Shown piece after piece: positions 50,701 through 60,720 of a DNA stretch of 64,000 nucleotides; the stretch's first letter is position 1; each line of letters begins with the position of its first letter. The stretch lies in NCBI GenBank assembly GCA_024449915.1, contig JAMZAV010000053.1, positions 310,001 through 374,000 of the forward strand, given 5' to 3'. Made by a program: the position numbers and the translations under genes. Under the pieces are notes generated by a model. The model was not told where the DNA came from and made no database searches. It saw only the letters and a list, made by a program, of their open reading frames with translations. The stretch comes from Sweltsa coloradensis (lineage: Eukaryota; Arthropoda; Insecta; Plecoptera; Chloroperlidae).

Positions 50701-51818
50701 TGCTCCTGTGCTTGTGGTATGTAAGCGACACAATGACTTTGGAGTTTTTCTTTAGCAACGAATCGCATACAAAATAAAATTACAATATCTCTATAAATGT
50801 TTGTTGTTTGTGTTTGTTTTTTTGTTTGTTTTTGTGTTTGTTTTTGTGTTTGGTTTTATGTTTTTTTGTTTGTAAATCATGGACTAAATACATTAACTTA
50901 TTAAATGTACTTCAGATGTGGTGGCTATTGTGTCTACTGTGATACCTTTGAGTATGGAACTAAGGATGGTTACTCAATGGTGAAACCTTGAAATATTCTT
51001 CACTTTAGCCTATACTTTCTTATTCAACTGATGGGGTGTAATTGTCACTCTGTGCATCTTTCTGCTTCCTGCTGAACATTGCAGATACACTGCTTCCGCT
51101 GTCGTCGTCGTCGTTATTGTAGTTGATATTGTTGTTGTTGTTGTGGTCTTGGAAGTGTAACTGAGCATTTACAAATGTATATCAAGTTTCTTGTGCCCTA
51201 GTTAAGCTCAATACAGCGGCTACATTGCACGGATTAAGTTTCAAATCTTCCTACATGAGTTATATACTTATAAGGCTTCGTGACGACTTACAAACGCTAA
51301 TCCGAGCACAAATTTTCCTCATGCTCGCAGCCTCTCCGCATAAACATCGCAGATCGGATGCTGTACCCTTCACCTGTCTCATCATTAACATCACAATAAA
51401 CTCTTGGCCTAATGCGAAACTATAAAAAAGGCAATTAACAATATCGCAAACGATTATACGGTTCAAGGTTGTGGATCTTCGAATTGCGCACGTATACTTA
51501 AGCTATGAGTGGGTTTTCCCAAACTCACATTCGAGCACATATTTTAATACCATGTCTTAAGTAAATTATAGCATTGAATTCTTCGAGCTATTCTTCCGAA
51601 CGTGACATGAATAATTCATAATTAATTTTAATAACTCCATCGCGTTGGAATCTCAGGACTTAATTTTATGTTATGATCCACAATTCCATTTGAAAATAAT
51701 TTTGATACATCTACTTCTGATTTAATTTTAATTAGTTTTGTTTTTTAAGGAAAACGATTTTTTTAAATGTGTTTTCGTTGTACCTGCACGCAATTATTAT
51801 TATTATTATTATTATTAC

Positions 51819-51901
<83 letters not shown>

Positions 51902-54620
51902 CATAAGCCCGCTTTAGGACATAGTTATTAATTCATAGCAATTGTCGTAAAAGTTGCCCGGGCTGGGGTTCGAACCCAGAACCTCCGGCTTAACGTTCCA
52001 TAGCTCTACCAATAGAGCTACCGAGACAACAGAACAGATCTTTGCTAAACTGCTATTTGTTGTGACTCTTGACTTCCATTACATGAATCCAACAGAAGAC
52101 TGCAATGTAGCTGTCATGTCCAGGTCCAGGTAAAATCCAGGTATATCATTTAAATTGTTGTTTATCATTTTTCATTTATAATAAATCAAATAACTAAGGA
52201 ATGTAGGTATTAAACGTTAAAATGTACAGTTTTGTTCAGTTATTGAACTGTTTATATTTTTCAACCATCATCATATAACTAATTTAGGATCAAAATATTT
52301 CGAACAAACATTAAAGAAGCTCGTGTATAGCCACAATGTTCGTTAAAATCTAATTGTAAATGGAGGTGCCGAGTACTTATATATATATATACTTTACATT
52401 TCCAACATGCATTCGACAATGAACACTGGATCAACTTCCATGAAGCTTAAACCATAGCCAAAGTGGAACATGAGGTGCCCCGTATTAATCGTATGAGAGG
52501 CTGTGGAGATGGAAAACAGAAACACAAAATGAACACACGGGATGATGCTAAACGACTTCCAGCCACATGGAAACATGTTTTGCATGGCTGTCATGTCCAA
52601 CCTATACGTCTCTCACTGTGGACATGGTTTTAGACAAACAGAAGGAAGACTCAACGACAATCTCTTGAGCCAGCAACTCATGTGTTGAGATTGTATAAAT
52701 ATTAACAGGATGTTTACATCAATTTGGACCTTAAAATTTTACTAAATCTTTTATATGTTTTCATTGTTTAAATTTATTGAAGGTATTATTTTGTTTTGTC
52801 GATGTATCCAGTTGCAGAGTATGTCATGAAGTTATGTTTCGTTTGTTTTTTTATAATATTCCAAGTTTTAATTTCCTTGAAAATGGGCAGAGAGAACTTC
52901 TTGAAATGTTGGAAAGAAAATAATAAAAACACACGGATGACCAGAAAAATAATGTATCTAAATAATGTAGGGGCTGGTGTTTATGTTAAAAACGAATTTT
53001 CACCACTAAAAAAGTAAATTATAAATTATTTTCAATACCAATTCACCGCTTTTGGACAGAACAAAACCAAAGATTCAAATACGTTCCACCCCAAACACCT
53101 GCCTCTGAATTCTCATAACTACATTTTATTGCAATCTGTAAGTCTTTTACAAGGTCCCACACCCAGAATTTAAAAAAATTGAGTGGGGGTGGGGGGAGAT
53201 ATAGAGCTTGAAACGAAAATTTACTTTTATATTCACCCCAAATACCTGCCTAAGAATTAATTTGTATCCACGCAATACACTCACACAAACGCCTATACAA
53301 TAATCATTGAAATGATCGTAATTTGATGCAAAACAACGAGCAATTACTTTGCGAAATGTAGTTCATGTCACATCGAACATCGAAGCCATCCAAGCAATGA
53401 TGCAACGAAATCTAGACCACTGATGCTTTAAGTTTCCCTTTCACTGTACTTATTACGACAAGTACAGTTTACTGTGGGAGGGTCTCGAGTCGAAATAAGC
53501 GATGTGCACGCACAGCTGTTCATCCACCCATGCTGTATTAACATCCGATTAAGCGATGGCAACATACAAATACATTGTAAACATAGGGGCTAAGCATATA
53601 ATTGTCCCTGCGATGTCAGGGCTATAAACTGGGGCAAAATAAATATGTGCAATAATATTATGATTGAGATATTGTGGACTTCTCAGTACTAGGATTTTGA
53701 AAATACAATTTATTATTCACTTCAAATTTCAAATACAAATTACAAACGACTGTTTGACAAACTGAAAATAACTTTATTAAACTTATATATTTTAAGCAAA
53801 GTTTCAGTTAAATTATTAGGCAGCGAAACTCCCATATCAGCAGAATTTTCTTCTCACACATGATGTTTTTGGTAACCTTGGGGGAATGGGGGGGATTGAC
53901 TAGCCCCCAGAAAGATTGAAAATTTTGACCCGGCACCTCCACCAAAATAACCAACACACGGCGAATTATTTAATTTCCGTGTAAGGAGCTTCGCTCCCAA
54001 TTTTGGGTACTACCGTACCTGTGCTAGTAGTGTATAAAATATTAATATAATTTATAATATGTAATGCATGTAAATATAAGTCACGTATAATAATATCAAA
54101 TTAATAATGATTACTAAATTGATTATTTTATTTTATTAAACTATTCACATTTTATACTTTCAGCGCCCATGAATATTGTATCAAATTTGAATAATGTAAT
54201 AATGCTTATTTGAAACGTGGCTAAACATTCCTAAGCTCATACATCTTTGAAACAATACATTTAAATAACTAAATCTGCATTTTATATTGTAAGCAAATTC
54301 TTTATAGTAACAAGCATTTTTTTGTGGTAAACATAAAAGAACATAAGCACGGGTACCCAAAATAGAGAGCGAAGCTACTCAATCATCAGGTCGTCGAAGA
54401 AGAATTCAAAAATGAAATAAATCTTTTTTGTGGCAACGCCGTGTAAGTTTACCATTGAAAATGTTCCTTGCTGGTTTTCACAATCGGTAATGGTGGAGGT
54501 GCCGGGTCATGAATTTTAAATTTTATTTGGGGGTGGGGGGTGGGGGGGGCTAGTTAATACACCTTATGCTCACAGGGTCACCAAACACATTTTGTGTCAC
54601 CCTTGTTGAAGGGCAAAGCC

Positions 54621-54685
<65 letters not shown>

Positions 54686-57600
54686 CCGCATGCCCATCGG
54701 ACGTTGTGTTCGGTTTTTATCTTGAGACGTGACTCACGTACAGAATGATGGACTGACAGAAGTGATGCTTGTAGAGAAGATTCGCGCGCTTATATCGTAG
54801 TCAACTCCAATGTCAAGGTTTAGTTCAGATAATCCGGCAGCTCATAACATCGATTATTGATTCATATAAGTGGATTCTTGGAACCATATAAATTCAACCC
54901 GGAGTAGGAAAATAAATCCAAGGCTCCAGCTAACCAGATAACAGATTACTTTTTTCTATATACAATTGTGTTTCTGCAATAAGACAATTTACACAACCTA
55001 TTTTAAAGAGGTATTCCATTTCTTCTTTCGTTTACCTAATGACGTGAACACAACATATACCGAGCATAATACGATTTTATTTACCCTGATTACGACACAC
55101 AAATTATCATTTGACTTTAGTTAAGCGAGGTTATCTATGGAAATTACACTCCAATCTGTCCAAGCTAAATATGGTTATAAGTTATAACATTACAACAACA
55201 AATTAAAAGCATACCATTAATATATTTCTATATTGTAATAAATATTTTCAAGAGAAATTATATTTAATTCTATTCCAAATACATGTTTTGCCATTTTTGT
55301 TAACACATTATTTTTTTCGCGATGTATTTTCATCTGGTTTAATATATATGGACCTATTCCAAAATATAATTAAACCGTCGCTATACATTACATGACAGAT
55401 AAACAATTTTAGTTTACACTTGTCTTTTGTTATACATCTAAAAGTGTACTTTATTTCACTGGTGACCCCTGAAATAAGAAACTAAAATAATAACTTTTTC
55501 ACAAACAATTTTGTGATAACGTGTTGAGGTATCACTGACTGCAGGCTACTGTCAGATATCGTTAACTTATTTTCTGAAAAATTGCTTTCCCTTTCGAAAT
55601 TGTCTTTGAAAAAAGATGTGCTTGTGTTTCGCAAATAATTACAAACTATGCTCAAAACATAAATCAAACATTTTTCCTGTAGATTTATCAGCCTTCACAG
55701 CGTAACTAATGAAACGCTTACCGCACTTCGCAAAACATAACTTACACACCAGTGATGTATTTATTAGTTACGTTCATCTATGAAACTCGCATTTCTAATG
55801 GACATGGTTGAAGTATTTCATTACATCAGAATCGATGGCGTGACTTAGCCAAGTAGTTTCATTGATTGCATCTGCCTTGACCTTGATAAGTGCGGACTTG
55901 AGGTGTGCTCACCAGGAAACATGCGTCATTTGGCACTTTAGCAAGAAAATCATTAATATTTATATATTATGTTAAGCCATGTTAAACTACTAAAACACTG
56001 TAGGGCAAGCGCTGTTAGAGAAAAATAAACAAGAAGGCAATGAACTACGCGACGAATACTACAATAATACATACAATACATGTATGTAATATGTATTGAA
56101 TGTAATAAAAATATTATATATATTTTGTCATCTGGTAGGTTTTCGGTGTACCACGTATAGATGCTTTATTTTATCTGACGTTTCGACTGGATTTCACCAA
56201 TCTTTTTGTTCTTGTTTTTTTGTTTTCGTTCTCTCTTGAAGTGTTTTTTATTTTAGTTTTATATTTGAGTTGCTTAGCTGTATTTGACAAAGATTTGTGA
56301 AATCCCGTCGACACGTCAGATAAATTAAAGAATCTACGTGGTAAACCAAAAACCAATTATGTCATTATAACAAGATGACAACACATCCAAATAACCATGA
56401 AAACCTAAGAGATTCCATATATAAACACACGAATATGATATAATGTAATATGTATTGAATGAAAATATTAATACAAAATATGTATAGATATAAGCTTATT
56501 TGTCAAAACTCATCTTTTGAGCACGTCTTAGCATGATTTACTAATGATAGATCTGTAATCGTAACAGGGCATCCATGGGACATGCTTTTGTCTTGCAAAT
56601 GTAGAAAATCCCTTATTGCATGGTCTGTTGAGAATTTTCCTAGATGTTATGCATACAGATGAAAGGAAATGGAAAAGAGACTTAAATAATTAATAAATCT
56701 AACATCAAAGTAATAACCATGTACTTGTTGGGATTTCAATAAGATTCGCTACTGCAACTGAAGGTAAGCTTTATACTTTGTTAAATTGAACTGGTTTTTC
56801 TACAACAGCAATTAAACAAGAAGACTTATTTTTCGAGTATTTTTCTCTTTTGCGTAAGATGAGATGAGAAATTACCCTACCACAACACAGTGTATAATTC
56901 ATTGCGTGAACACCCACTCATATTGAAGTTTTATACACTTACTCTAAGTTAGTAATTACGTAATAAAGATAGCTTTTAGATTGTGTTGTCGAGAAATAAA
57001 CCTCCAGCTACACTTGAAATGTATTTGTTTTTCATCGAAAAGATTATGTAAGGATTTAATATGATTATTTACTTACAGTAAAATGTAGTTGTTTTATTGT
57101 TCTGAATAAAAATCTACAAAGTTAATTGACAACTTTGTGATTGGTCTAGTACTTTCTATACTTGACTAGCTTAGTCATGCTAAACACAATCACGAATACT
57201 TTGAATAAAACATACAAGTAATATTTTCCGGTAATAAACAATCATATGAATAATTCTTGGCTCAATGTTCGTATACCAGACACTTATTTCAGAGTTCGCT
57301 GGTTCTAGTCTGGCCATTGGAAATTCGACAATATTATTGAAAGACTTTATTGCATAAACGGATTAGTTTCACAACATATACCTTGAGAATTTATTCTCAG
57401 CTACCTACCCAAACACCCTACAAAACGCAGTTGCTCACATGAATGCACCTTACACTGGGGACGAACAAAATATTTTTCTCGTTTAACTATATGCTCGCAA
57501 TAGCCAGTGTTAAATACTCTCGAAAGAAGATTTTTGAAAAGATCATATTAAAATATGTATACATTTTGTTTTATTGAAACGTTTTTAGTTCGTAATTAAA

Positions 57601-58882
57601 CAATATTCCTTACCATTCGTGGTTTTGTGTATAATTTGATGTGGCAATATGAAAGCATGCTTACATCATTAGATTTGAAAGCGTGTTTTTTGAAAATATC
57701 ATATTAATTTATTTTACGAATTTTGTTTTGTATGAAACGTTTTAAGTTCGTAATTAAACTATATACCTTACTATTCGTGGTTTTGTGTATAAGTTTATGA
57801 GGGAATATGAAAGCATGCCAATATTATTAGATTCTGTGAAATAACTGTAAGTTCTGTCAATGTCAACCATTCCAAACGATCATGGTACCCCTAAAAGGCG
57901 TTCACAAAATGGCGGACCAAACAATCTTTAACGCCATTATGCGCTTCTGGTTATGTGAAATGCAAAAATACACAAACGAAAAAATTGTGGAAAATCAATT
58001 TACAATGCAGAGGGATAATCGTTGTATAAAACCTTTTTTTGGTGGTGGTGGTGGTGGTGGTGGTGGTGGGGTGGGGGTGGGGGTGGGGGGCTAGGATAAA
58101 AATATGAACTGTAACTTGCTTTGAGGGAGCATTTTAAACATAAATTTATAGTCTATCACTAGCGCATAAATCCAGAACAAAAATATTATAATACACGATA
58201 AACTTTTCTCACAAAACACAATACAAGATTAAGAAGTGTAAATATGTTGTTTTTCCTAGACGTGAGACATAAGTGGTGAAAGAGCAAGTTTTGCAGAACT
58301 TAATTGTTTGGTTTTGAGTCCCAGTGGAATATCCCAACATCCATTTCGGCCCAGTCCACCATATTTTAAATGGTTGTCGACGAATACACGATTTTTATTA
58401 TATAAAAAACTTTCAAGGGTTTTAAATGAGATAATTATGTTACGATATTTTCAAAAGAATGAAATTATACATATTTTAGCTTTAAACCTCCACACTCCAA
58501 CTAGACAATCTTAACATTGGGAATACCCTTATCCAGCCACCCCCACCCCCTGCACTTACTTACCTCGGGCACCGGCTTGACGTCGTTATCTTGGAGGATG
58601 ACGGACCTGCTATCACCACGGTGCACCAGGCAGGCAACAACCACTAGAACCACCAGCACGCGAGAGAGCATGGTGTGTGTGTGAGTCTAGGGAACGTCGC
58701 AGAACTACTGGCTGCCTCTGGTCTCTTACACTCGCCTGCGAATCCAGCCACCCCCACCCCCTGCACTTACTTACCTCGGGCACCGGCTTGACGTCGTTAT
58801 CTTGGAGGATGACGGACCTGCTATCACCACGGTGCACCAGGCAGGCAACAACCACTAGAACCACCAGCACGCGAGAGAACAT
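41664..58882 (-). CDS. Gene C: secreted glycine-rich peptide precursor, 4 coding exons
   Basis: Assembled by eye on the minus strand: exon 1 58775-58882 (or the duplicate 58564-58671), exon 2 47515-47718, exon 3 45078-45188, exon 4 41664-41717. Every junction is phase 0, with donors GTAAGT, GTACGT, GTAAGT and AG acceptors. The predicted precursor is 158 aa: a hydrophobic signal peptide (core LVVLVVVACLV, likely cut near GDS/RS), a short acidic spacer ending VPE, then a glycine-rich region of about 105 aa (34% Gly in exon 2) with an internal repeat of about 20 aa, then a short C-terminal segment with amphipathic character. No cysteine lies after the signal peptide. I do not recognise the family by name; the layout resembles secreted insect glycine-rich antimicrobial precursors, but that is inference. 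A cuticle, silk or other extracellular peptide is possible. Exon joining is not supported by transcript evidence here; exon calls are strong because splice sites and frame all agree. Confidence 0.68.
42187..42440 (+). mobile_element. tRNA-derived SINE in gene C intron 3
   Basis: TTGGCTCGAGCACTGAGCGC (head), CCCGGGTTCGAATCCCGTCG (box B and T arm), then GGCAATCCTGATTGGAGG, AGAGGTTTTCCTCAGTCGTT and TTAATGCGAATGC. The 3' body resembles the repeated segments at 48042-48120 and 48225-48350. Confidence 0.7.
42455..42795 (-). repeat. Dispersed repeat, minus copy of 23685-24015 family
   Basis: CCCCGACGGCGACGACAATG, ACAACACGGACGGATGATGA and CTCGTGGTTTGGCCCGTGAT are reverse complements of the 23.7-24.0 kb copy. 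Confidence 0.8.
42930..43135 (+). repeat. GTCCGTCC-family repeat
   Basis: GTGAAACTCCCCTATATGTA, CACTTTTCTGTCCGTCTGTC, GTGTCACGTTTCGCGATAAA and CCGGCACCTCCCCCAAC in family order. Confidence 0.7.
43265..43370 (+). mobile_element. tRNA-derived SINE, GGATAAGGCGCC family
   Basis: GAATAAGGCGCCTACCTGGA, ATGTGGGAGACTCGGG and TTCGAAACCCGGTCGGGATG; second copy of the 29200-29300 family. Confidence 0.7.
43371..45070. other. Gene C intron 3, 5' part
   Basis: AT-rich; TTAACCCTTTCATCCCTGAC near 44565 looks like a repeat edge but has no partner end. Nothing else was recognised. Confidence 0.4.
45078..45188 (-). CDS. Gene C exon 3: glycine-rich exon ending LYNDIFN
   Basis: 37 codons, phase 0 at both ends: acceptor TGTTTACAG|GCTGGT and donor TTCAAC|GTAAGTA. 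It begins AGVGGGPAAGAGVGG and ends KIRPGTTLYNDIFN. The last 14 residues align with the end of the gene B exon at 35983-36137 (GIRTTTGLFNDIFN), and the codons around the donor are nearly identical (GACATTTTCAAC|GTAAGT), which is the strongest evidence that the two are paralogous coding exons. Confidence 0.75.
45215..45370 (+). mobile_element. tRNA-SINE 3' end fragment in gene C intron 2
   Basis: GATTGCGTCGGGGCCTACAT, GGTTGGCTTGGTCGC, TGTCCCCCACTGAAAATCAG, GTGGGTAGACTCTTAATAC and a TTTA tail match the end of 30425-30885. Confidence 0.7.
46681..46717 (+). repeat. (GGT)n microsatellite
   Basis: About 11 GGT units followed by purine-rich GAGGGGGAGG; in gene C intron 2. Confidence 0.95.
47427..47470. 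repeat. Partial duplicate of gene C exon 2 in the following intron
   Basis: The plus strand here repeats GCGAATAGCGCT (as at 47519-47530) joined to a copy of TACCCGCGCGGGCATAGAGG (as at 47589-47608) and the following bases. It is a rearranged fragment of exon 2 with an internal deletion, about 45-90 bp beyond the exon 2 donor. It shows that the repetitive exon is prone to slippage or unequal exchange. Confidence 0.75.
47515..47718 (-). CDS. Gene C exon 2: glycine-rich repeat exon
   Basis: 68 codons, phase 0 at both ends: acceptor at 47719-47720 (TTTCCAG|GCCATC) and donor GCAGGG|GTACGT. It starts AIPKVHVGADGVSASFGGYS and then holds two copies of a unit built on ASAGLGGSLGG.P.G.L.A (roughly residues 21-42 and 49-68). 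23 of 68 residues are Gly, with much Ala and Ser and no Cys. The exon is clearly GC-richer than its AT-rich surroundings, as expected for coding DNA here. A partial copy of it lies in the next intron at 47427-47470. Confidence 0.75.
48042..48304 (+). repeat. Direct repeat of an 80-bp SINE tail segment
   Basis: TTTTTCTCTGGAATAACGTC...ATTATGCCTAT at 48042-48120 recurs at 48225-48304 with one obvious change (AATAACG/AATTACG). The copies flank TA repeats (48010-48038 and 48122-48139), so a local duplication of a SINE 3' end is likely. Confidence 0.8.
49221..49786 (+). mobile_element. Helitron-like element, family I subtype b
   Basis: Starts TTGAGCGAGCGTAGCGAGCG then TCTCCACTTGACTCTTATGG, includes TTACTGCTTCGATACAGGTC and CGATCGTTATGAAATTTTGC, and ends AACGC-GTCCAACTGA-GCGTT then TTCCTAG|T. 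In gene C intron 1. Confidence 0.6.
49787..50394. other. Gene C intron 1, nothing identified
   Basis: AT-rich sequence without a recognisable feature; (TTATTG)n-like run near 50360. Confidence 0.4.
50395..50720 (+). repeat. GTCCGTCC-family repeat, 5'-truncated copy
   Basis: CGTCCGATTGACATGCGTTC, TTCAACAAGGATGATACTGA, GTGACCCTGGGTGTTAAAGG, and a CCCGGCGCCTCCACCAAAC end. Confidence 0.7.
51785..52030 (-). mobile_element. tRNA-derived SINE with (ATT)n tail
   Basis: Minus strand: TCGGTAGCTCTATTGGTAGA (box A), GGTTCTGGGTTCGAACCCCA (T arm and box B), then CAACTTTTACGACAATTGCT, CTAAAGCGGGCTTATGGTTA and an ATT-repeat tail (51795-51900 on the plus strand). The head folds partly like a tRNA: D and T arms pair, but the anticodon stem does not. 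Confidence 0.72.
53815..54035 (+). repeat. GTCCGTCC-family repeat, internally deleted
   Basis: AGGCAGCGAAACTCCCATAT start, GATGTTTTTGGTAACCTTGG, CCCGGCACCTCCACCAAAAT and AAGGAGCTTCGCTCCCAATT end; it lacks the GTCCGTCC interior. Confidence 0.65.
54335..54780 (-). repeat. GTCCGTCC-family repeat, minus, with (AAC)n expansion
   Basis: GGTGGAGGTGCCGGGTCATG, GGGTCACCAAACACATTTTG, TTGTTGAAGGGCAAAGCC, then about 21 AAC units (54623-54685), then TTTTTATCTTGAGACGTGAC. The poly-Q ORF here comes from the AAC run. Confidence 0.75.
54781..56120. other. Gene C intron 1, nothing identified
   Basis: AT-rich. No repeat or exon boundary was recognised. Confidence 0.4.
56125..56360. mobile_element. Penelope-like palindromic segment, second copy
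   Basis: Inverted arms TACCACGTATAGATGCTTTA / TTAAAGAATCTACGTGGTAA and CTGACGTTTCGACTGGATTT / GAAATCCCGTCGACACGTCA around a T/G-rich loop. GGTTTTCGGTGTACCACG resembles the start of 32405-32625. Degenerate. Confidence 0.4.
56361..57880. other. Gene C intron 1, 5' part; local diverged duplication
   Basis: 57520-57640 and 57670-57830 share GAAACGTTTT..AGTTCGTAATTAAAC and TTCGTGGTTTTGTGTATAA, an approximate direct repeat with about 185-bp spacing. Otherwise AT-rich. Confidence 0.5.
58038..58092 (+). repeat. (GGT)n / G-rich low complexity
   Basis: GGTGGTGGTGGTGGTGGTGG continuing into GGGGTGGGGGTGGGGG; source of a poly-G ORF. Confidence 0.95.
58564..58671 (-). CDS. Gene C exon 1, downstream copy (1a): duplicated signal peptide exon
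   Basis: A near-identical second copy of the signal-peptide exon, 36 codons, starting MLSRV instead of MFSRV (one visible amino-acid change) and ending at the same phase-0 GAG|GTAAGTAAGT donor. Because it lies closer to exon 2, it could be an alternative first exon of gene C, be skipped, or be the start used by its own promoter, since the duplicated unit also carries the 5' UTR. Alternatively the duplication is a collapsed or expanded assembly artefact; the two copies differ in the CA-repeat just before the ATG (about 2 bp) and at the second codon, which argues for a real duplication. Confidence 0.7.
58775..58882 (-). CDS. Gene C exon 1, upstream copy (1b): signal peptide exon
   Basis: 36 codons starting at the ATG at 58882-58880. 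It begins MFSRVLVVLVVVACL, a basic n-region plus a hydrophobic core, then HRGDS as a plausible signal-peptidase region, and ends DVKPVPE just before a strong donor GAG|GTAAGTAAGT at phase 0. The open frame continues upstream through in-frame codons, with another possible ATG near 58972, but the signal-peptide logic and the absence of such an extension from exon 1a favour the 58882 start. The exon sits in the upstream copy of a 211-bp tandem duplication that includes 5' UTR and donor. Confidence 0.75.
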
Positions 58883-58954
58883 GGTGCGTGTGTGTGTGAG
58901 TCTAGGGAACGTCGCAGAACTACTGGCTGCCTCTGGTCTCTTACACTCGCCTGC

Positions 58955-59940
58955 GAATCCAGCCGTCAACAAAAGAATTCTTCAAGGTTAGGAGAAGCTT
59001 TTGTAACCTGCTGTAGCCAATTGAGAATCATTCGTGGAATTATTACAAGATTTTATTTATAACATAAAAAAATTACTGCGAAGATGTTAATGTACGAATC
59101 ACCATTTCTCATCGGTAAGGTATTAGAGAAATTCAAGATATTTATGTTGGAACATACCTTTGAGTTGTTTGATTTCTTGTACGTGTTTTGCTATTCGTTG
59201 TGACGTATCACGTGTCTTTCCTACAAATTAATTGAAACACACTTTACCTGTTTTCTAACTATTTCCGGTAGATGGTTGTATAACAGATAAAACATTACCA
59301 ATCAATATACCTCTGTCAGTAAAACAATGCGTCAAGTATTGAAATATTGGAATGGTGTGTTTGGGAGGGGGGACCGATCCCCTCATATTGCTAACTGTTT
59401 TACGAACGTTAATGTTTTAAACATTATGTGTAAAAATAATTATATAATAAGTCGGCTCGGATTTTCTTGACATCTCTATTTTTCTATTGGATATATGTTT
59501 CAAAAATAGGTTTGGAAAACGTAATGGAAAAAAAAATTACTGAAGCTGATTAGCATCAGATTTGTTTGAAATTCTACACAAAATGTTAAGGAAGTGGAAC
59601 TGTAGGGCTCTTCAGTGCCACTTTTCGAAAAATGGTTTTAGGTGATCGCTCAAAAAATTGATGTTTTTCAATTTTCAATTTTCTTAAAAAGTTCAAAATT
59701 GACCGTTTTCGTGAAATTGTTTCTGGCTGACAATCAAACAATATTGATAATCTAAGTCTGTGGGGCGGTCCATGTATGCTTTCTTGACAACAATGTTAAT
59801 AAACATCGGGTGCTTCCTGGCCAAAAGTCCCTTTTTCTTTTTTTCCCGTCCCTTTTTGGTGAATATATATATATTTTGGTTTTGCATTACTTTCTTCGGT
59901 TTGTATAACTACTTTATAAATTGAAAAAGTGAGGCTTTTC
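58955..59940 (-). promoter_or_regulatory. Region upstream of gene C
   Basis: Expected to hold the gene C promoter because it precedes exon 1b on the minus strand. No TATA box at a convincing distance was seen. GGGGATCGGTCCCC near 59368-59385 is a palindrome loosely like an NF-kB half-site pair but does not fit the consensus. Confidence 0.25.
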
Positions 59941-59944
59941 CAGA

Positions 59945-60510
59945 GCACTCTTACCGATATTTTGGAAGTCAAATGAAAATGGCTGAAAGTTGGTTGAATG
60001 AAAGAAGAAATTGATTAAAAACGTTTTTTTTAGACGGGACAATAGCTCTCTTTTAACCATTATAATTTTGGGTCAATAAGAAAATGATAGTTCTAGGTGC
60101 AATACTTAATTTTGAGCTATGATTTTTTTAAACACCTTTGTCTCCGCTTACGAGTATAAGGGAAAATAAATTTCTTATATAATGTTCGATGTGCCATTTT
60201 TTTGGCACGTTGTACAAATAAGTGTTTTGAACCGGTGGACAAAAGAAATCGTACAGCAAACGTTATTTCAGAAAACTATTATCCCTTATACTCGTAGTGG
60301 AGACAAGGTGTGTTTAAACATTTCAAAAAATCATAGCTCATAATTCAGTATATATCACCTAGAACTTTCATTATGTCTTATTGATCCAAAATTTGCATAT
60401 AATGTCCAAAAGTGAGCAATTGTCTTGTTAGAAATATATATATTTTTTTAATTTAAGTTCCTCTTTCATTCAACCCACTTACAGCCATTTTCCTTTGACT
60501 TTTTTTTTTT
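59945..60510. mobile_element. Foldback element, second copy
   Basis: Inverted arms: TTGGAAGTCAAATGAAAATG on the left against CCATTTTCCTTTGACTTTTT on the right; CACCTTTGTCTCCGCTTACG against ACTCGTAGTGGAGACAAGGTG; centre near 60195-60240. Same family and arm order as 34735-35335. Confidence 0.75.
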
Positions 60511-60594
60511 TGAAGGGAAGAAACACAGGCACTGGAGTATCTAAGCATACCGTTTTCTTCTTCGCTTTTATCAACCTACATTTGTAAATGTGTC

Positions 60595-60720
60595 GATCAC
60601 ATGAATATTCAAACTTCTTGGGGTTCTAGCCCCGTCCATCTTACCCCAGTGTCACCAAAAGTATTCTGTCTATTCCTAGTTGTACAGCAAAGTTAACAAG
60701 CAATCTTGCTACAACTAGGA
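60595..60720 (-). repeat. GTCCGTCC-family repeat fragment, minus
   Basis: GGGGTTCTAGCCCCGTCCAT, CCAGTGTCACCAAAAGTATT and CTGT match the 3' half of the family. Confidence 0.5.

Larger units (their letters stand above)
58531..58954. repeat. Tandem duplication (about 211 bp) spanning gene C exon 1
   Basis: Two head-to-tail copies, 58531-58741 and 58742-58954, each starting ATCCAGCCACCCCCACC and each containing donor, signal-peptide exon, start codon and 5' UTR. They differ at very few positions (exon codon 2; two extra bases in a GTGTG tract), so the event is recent. Confidence 0.9.

Noticed and set aside
51955..52030. Functional tRNA gene
   Set aside because: D and T arms fit, but the anticodon stem does not pair and the sequence continues into a SINE body with an ATT tail.
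54566..54748. Poly-glutamine ORF
   Set aside because: Encoded by the (AAC)n expansion within a dispersed GTCCGTCC-family repeat; no conserved flanks.
59365..59390. NF-kB-like palindrome upstream of gene C (GGGGATCGGTCCCC)
   Set aside because: Spacing does not match a kappaB consensus, and similar G/C palindromes occur in unrelated repeats here.
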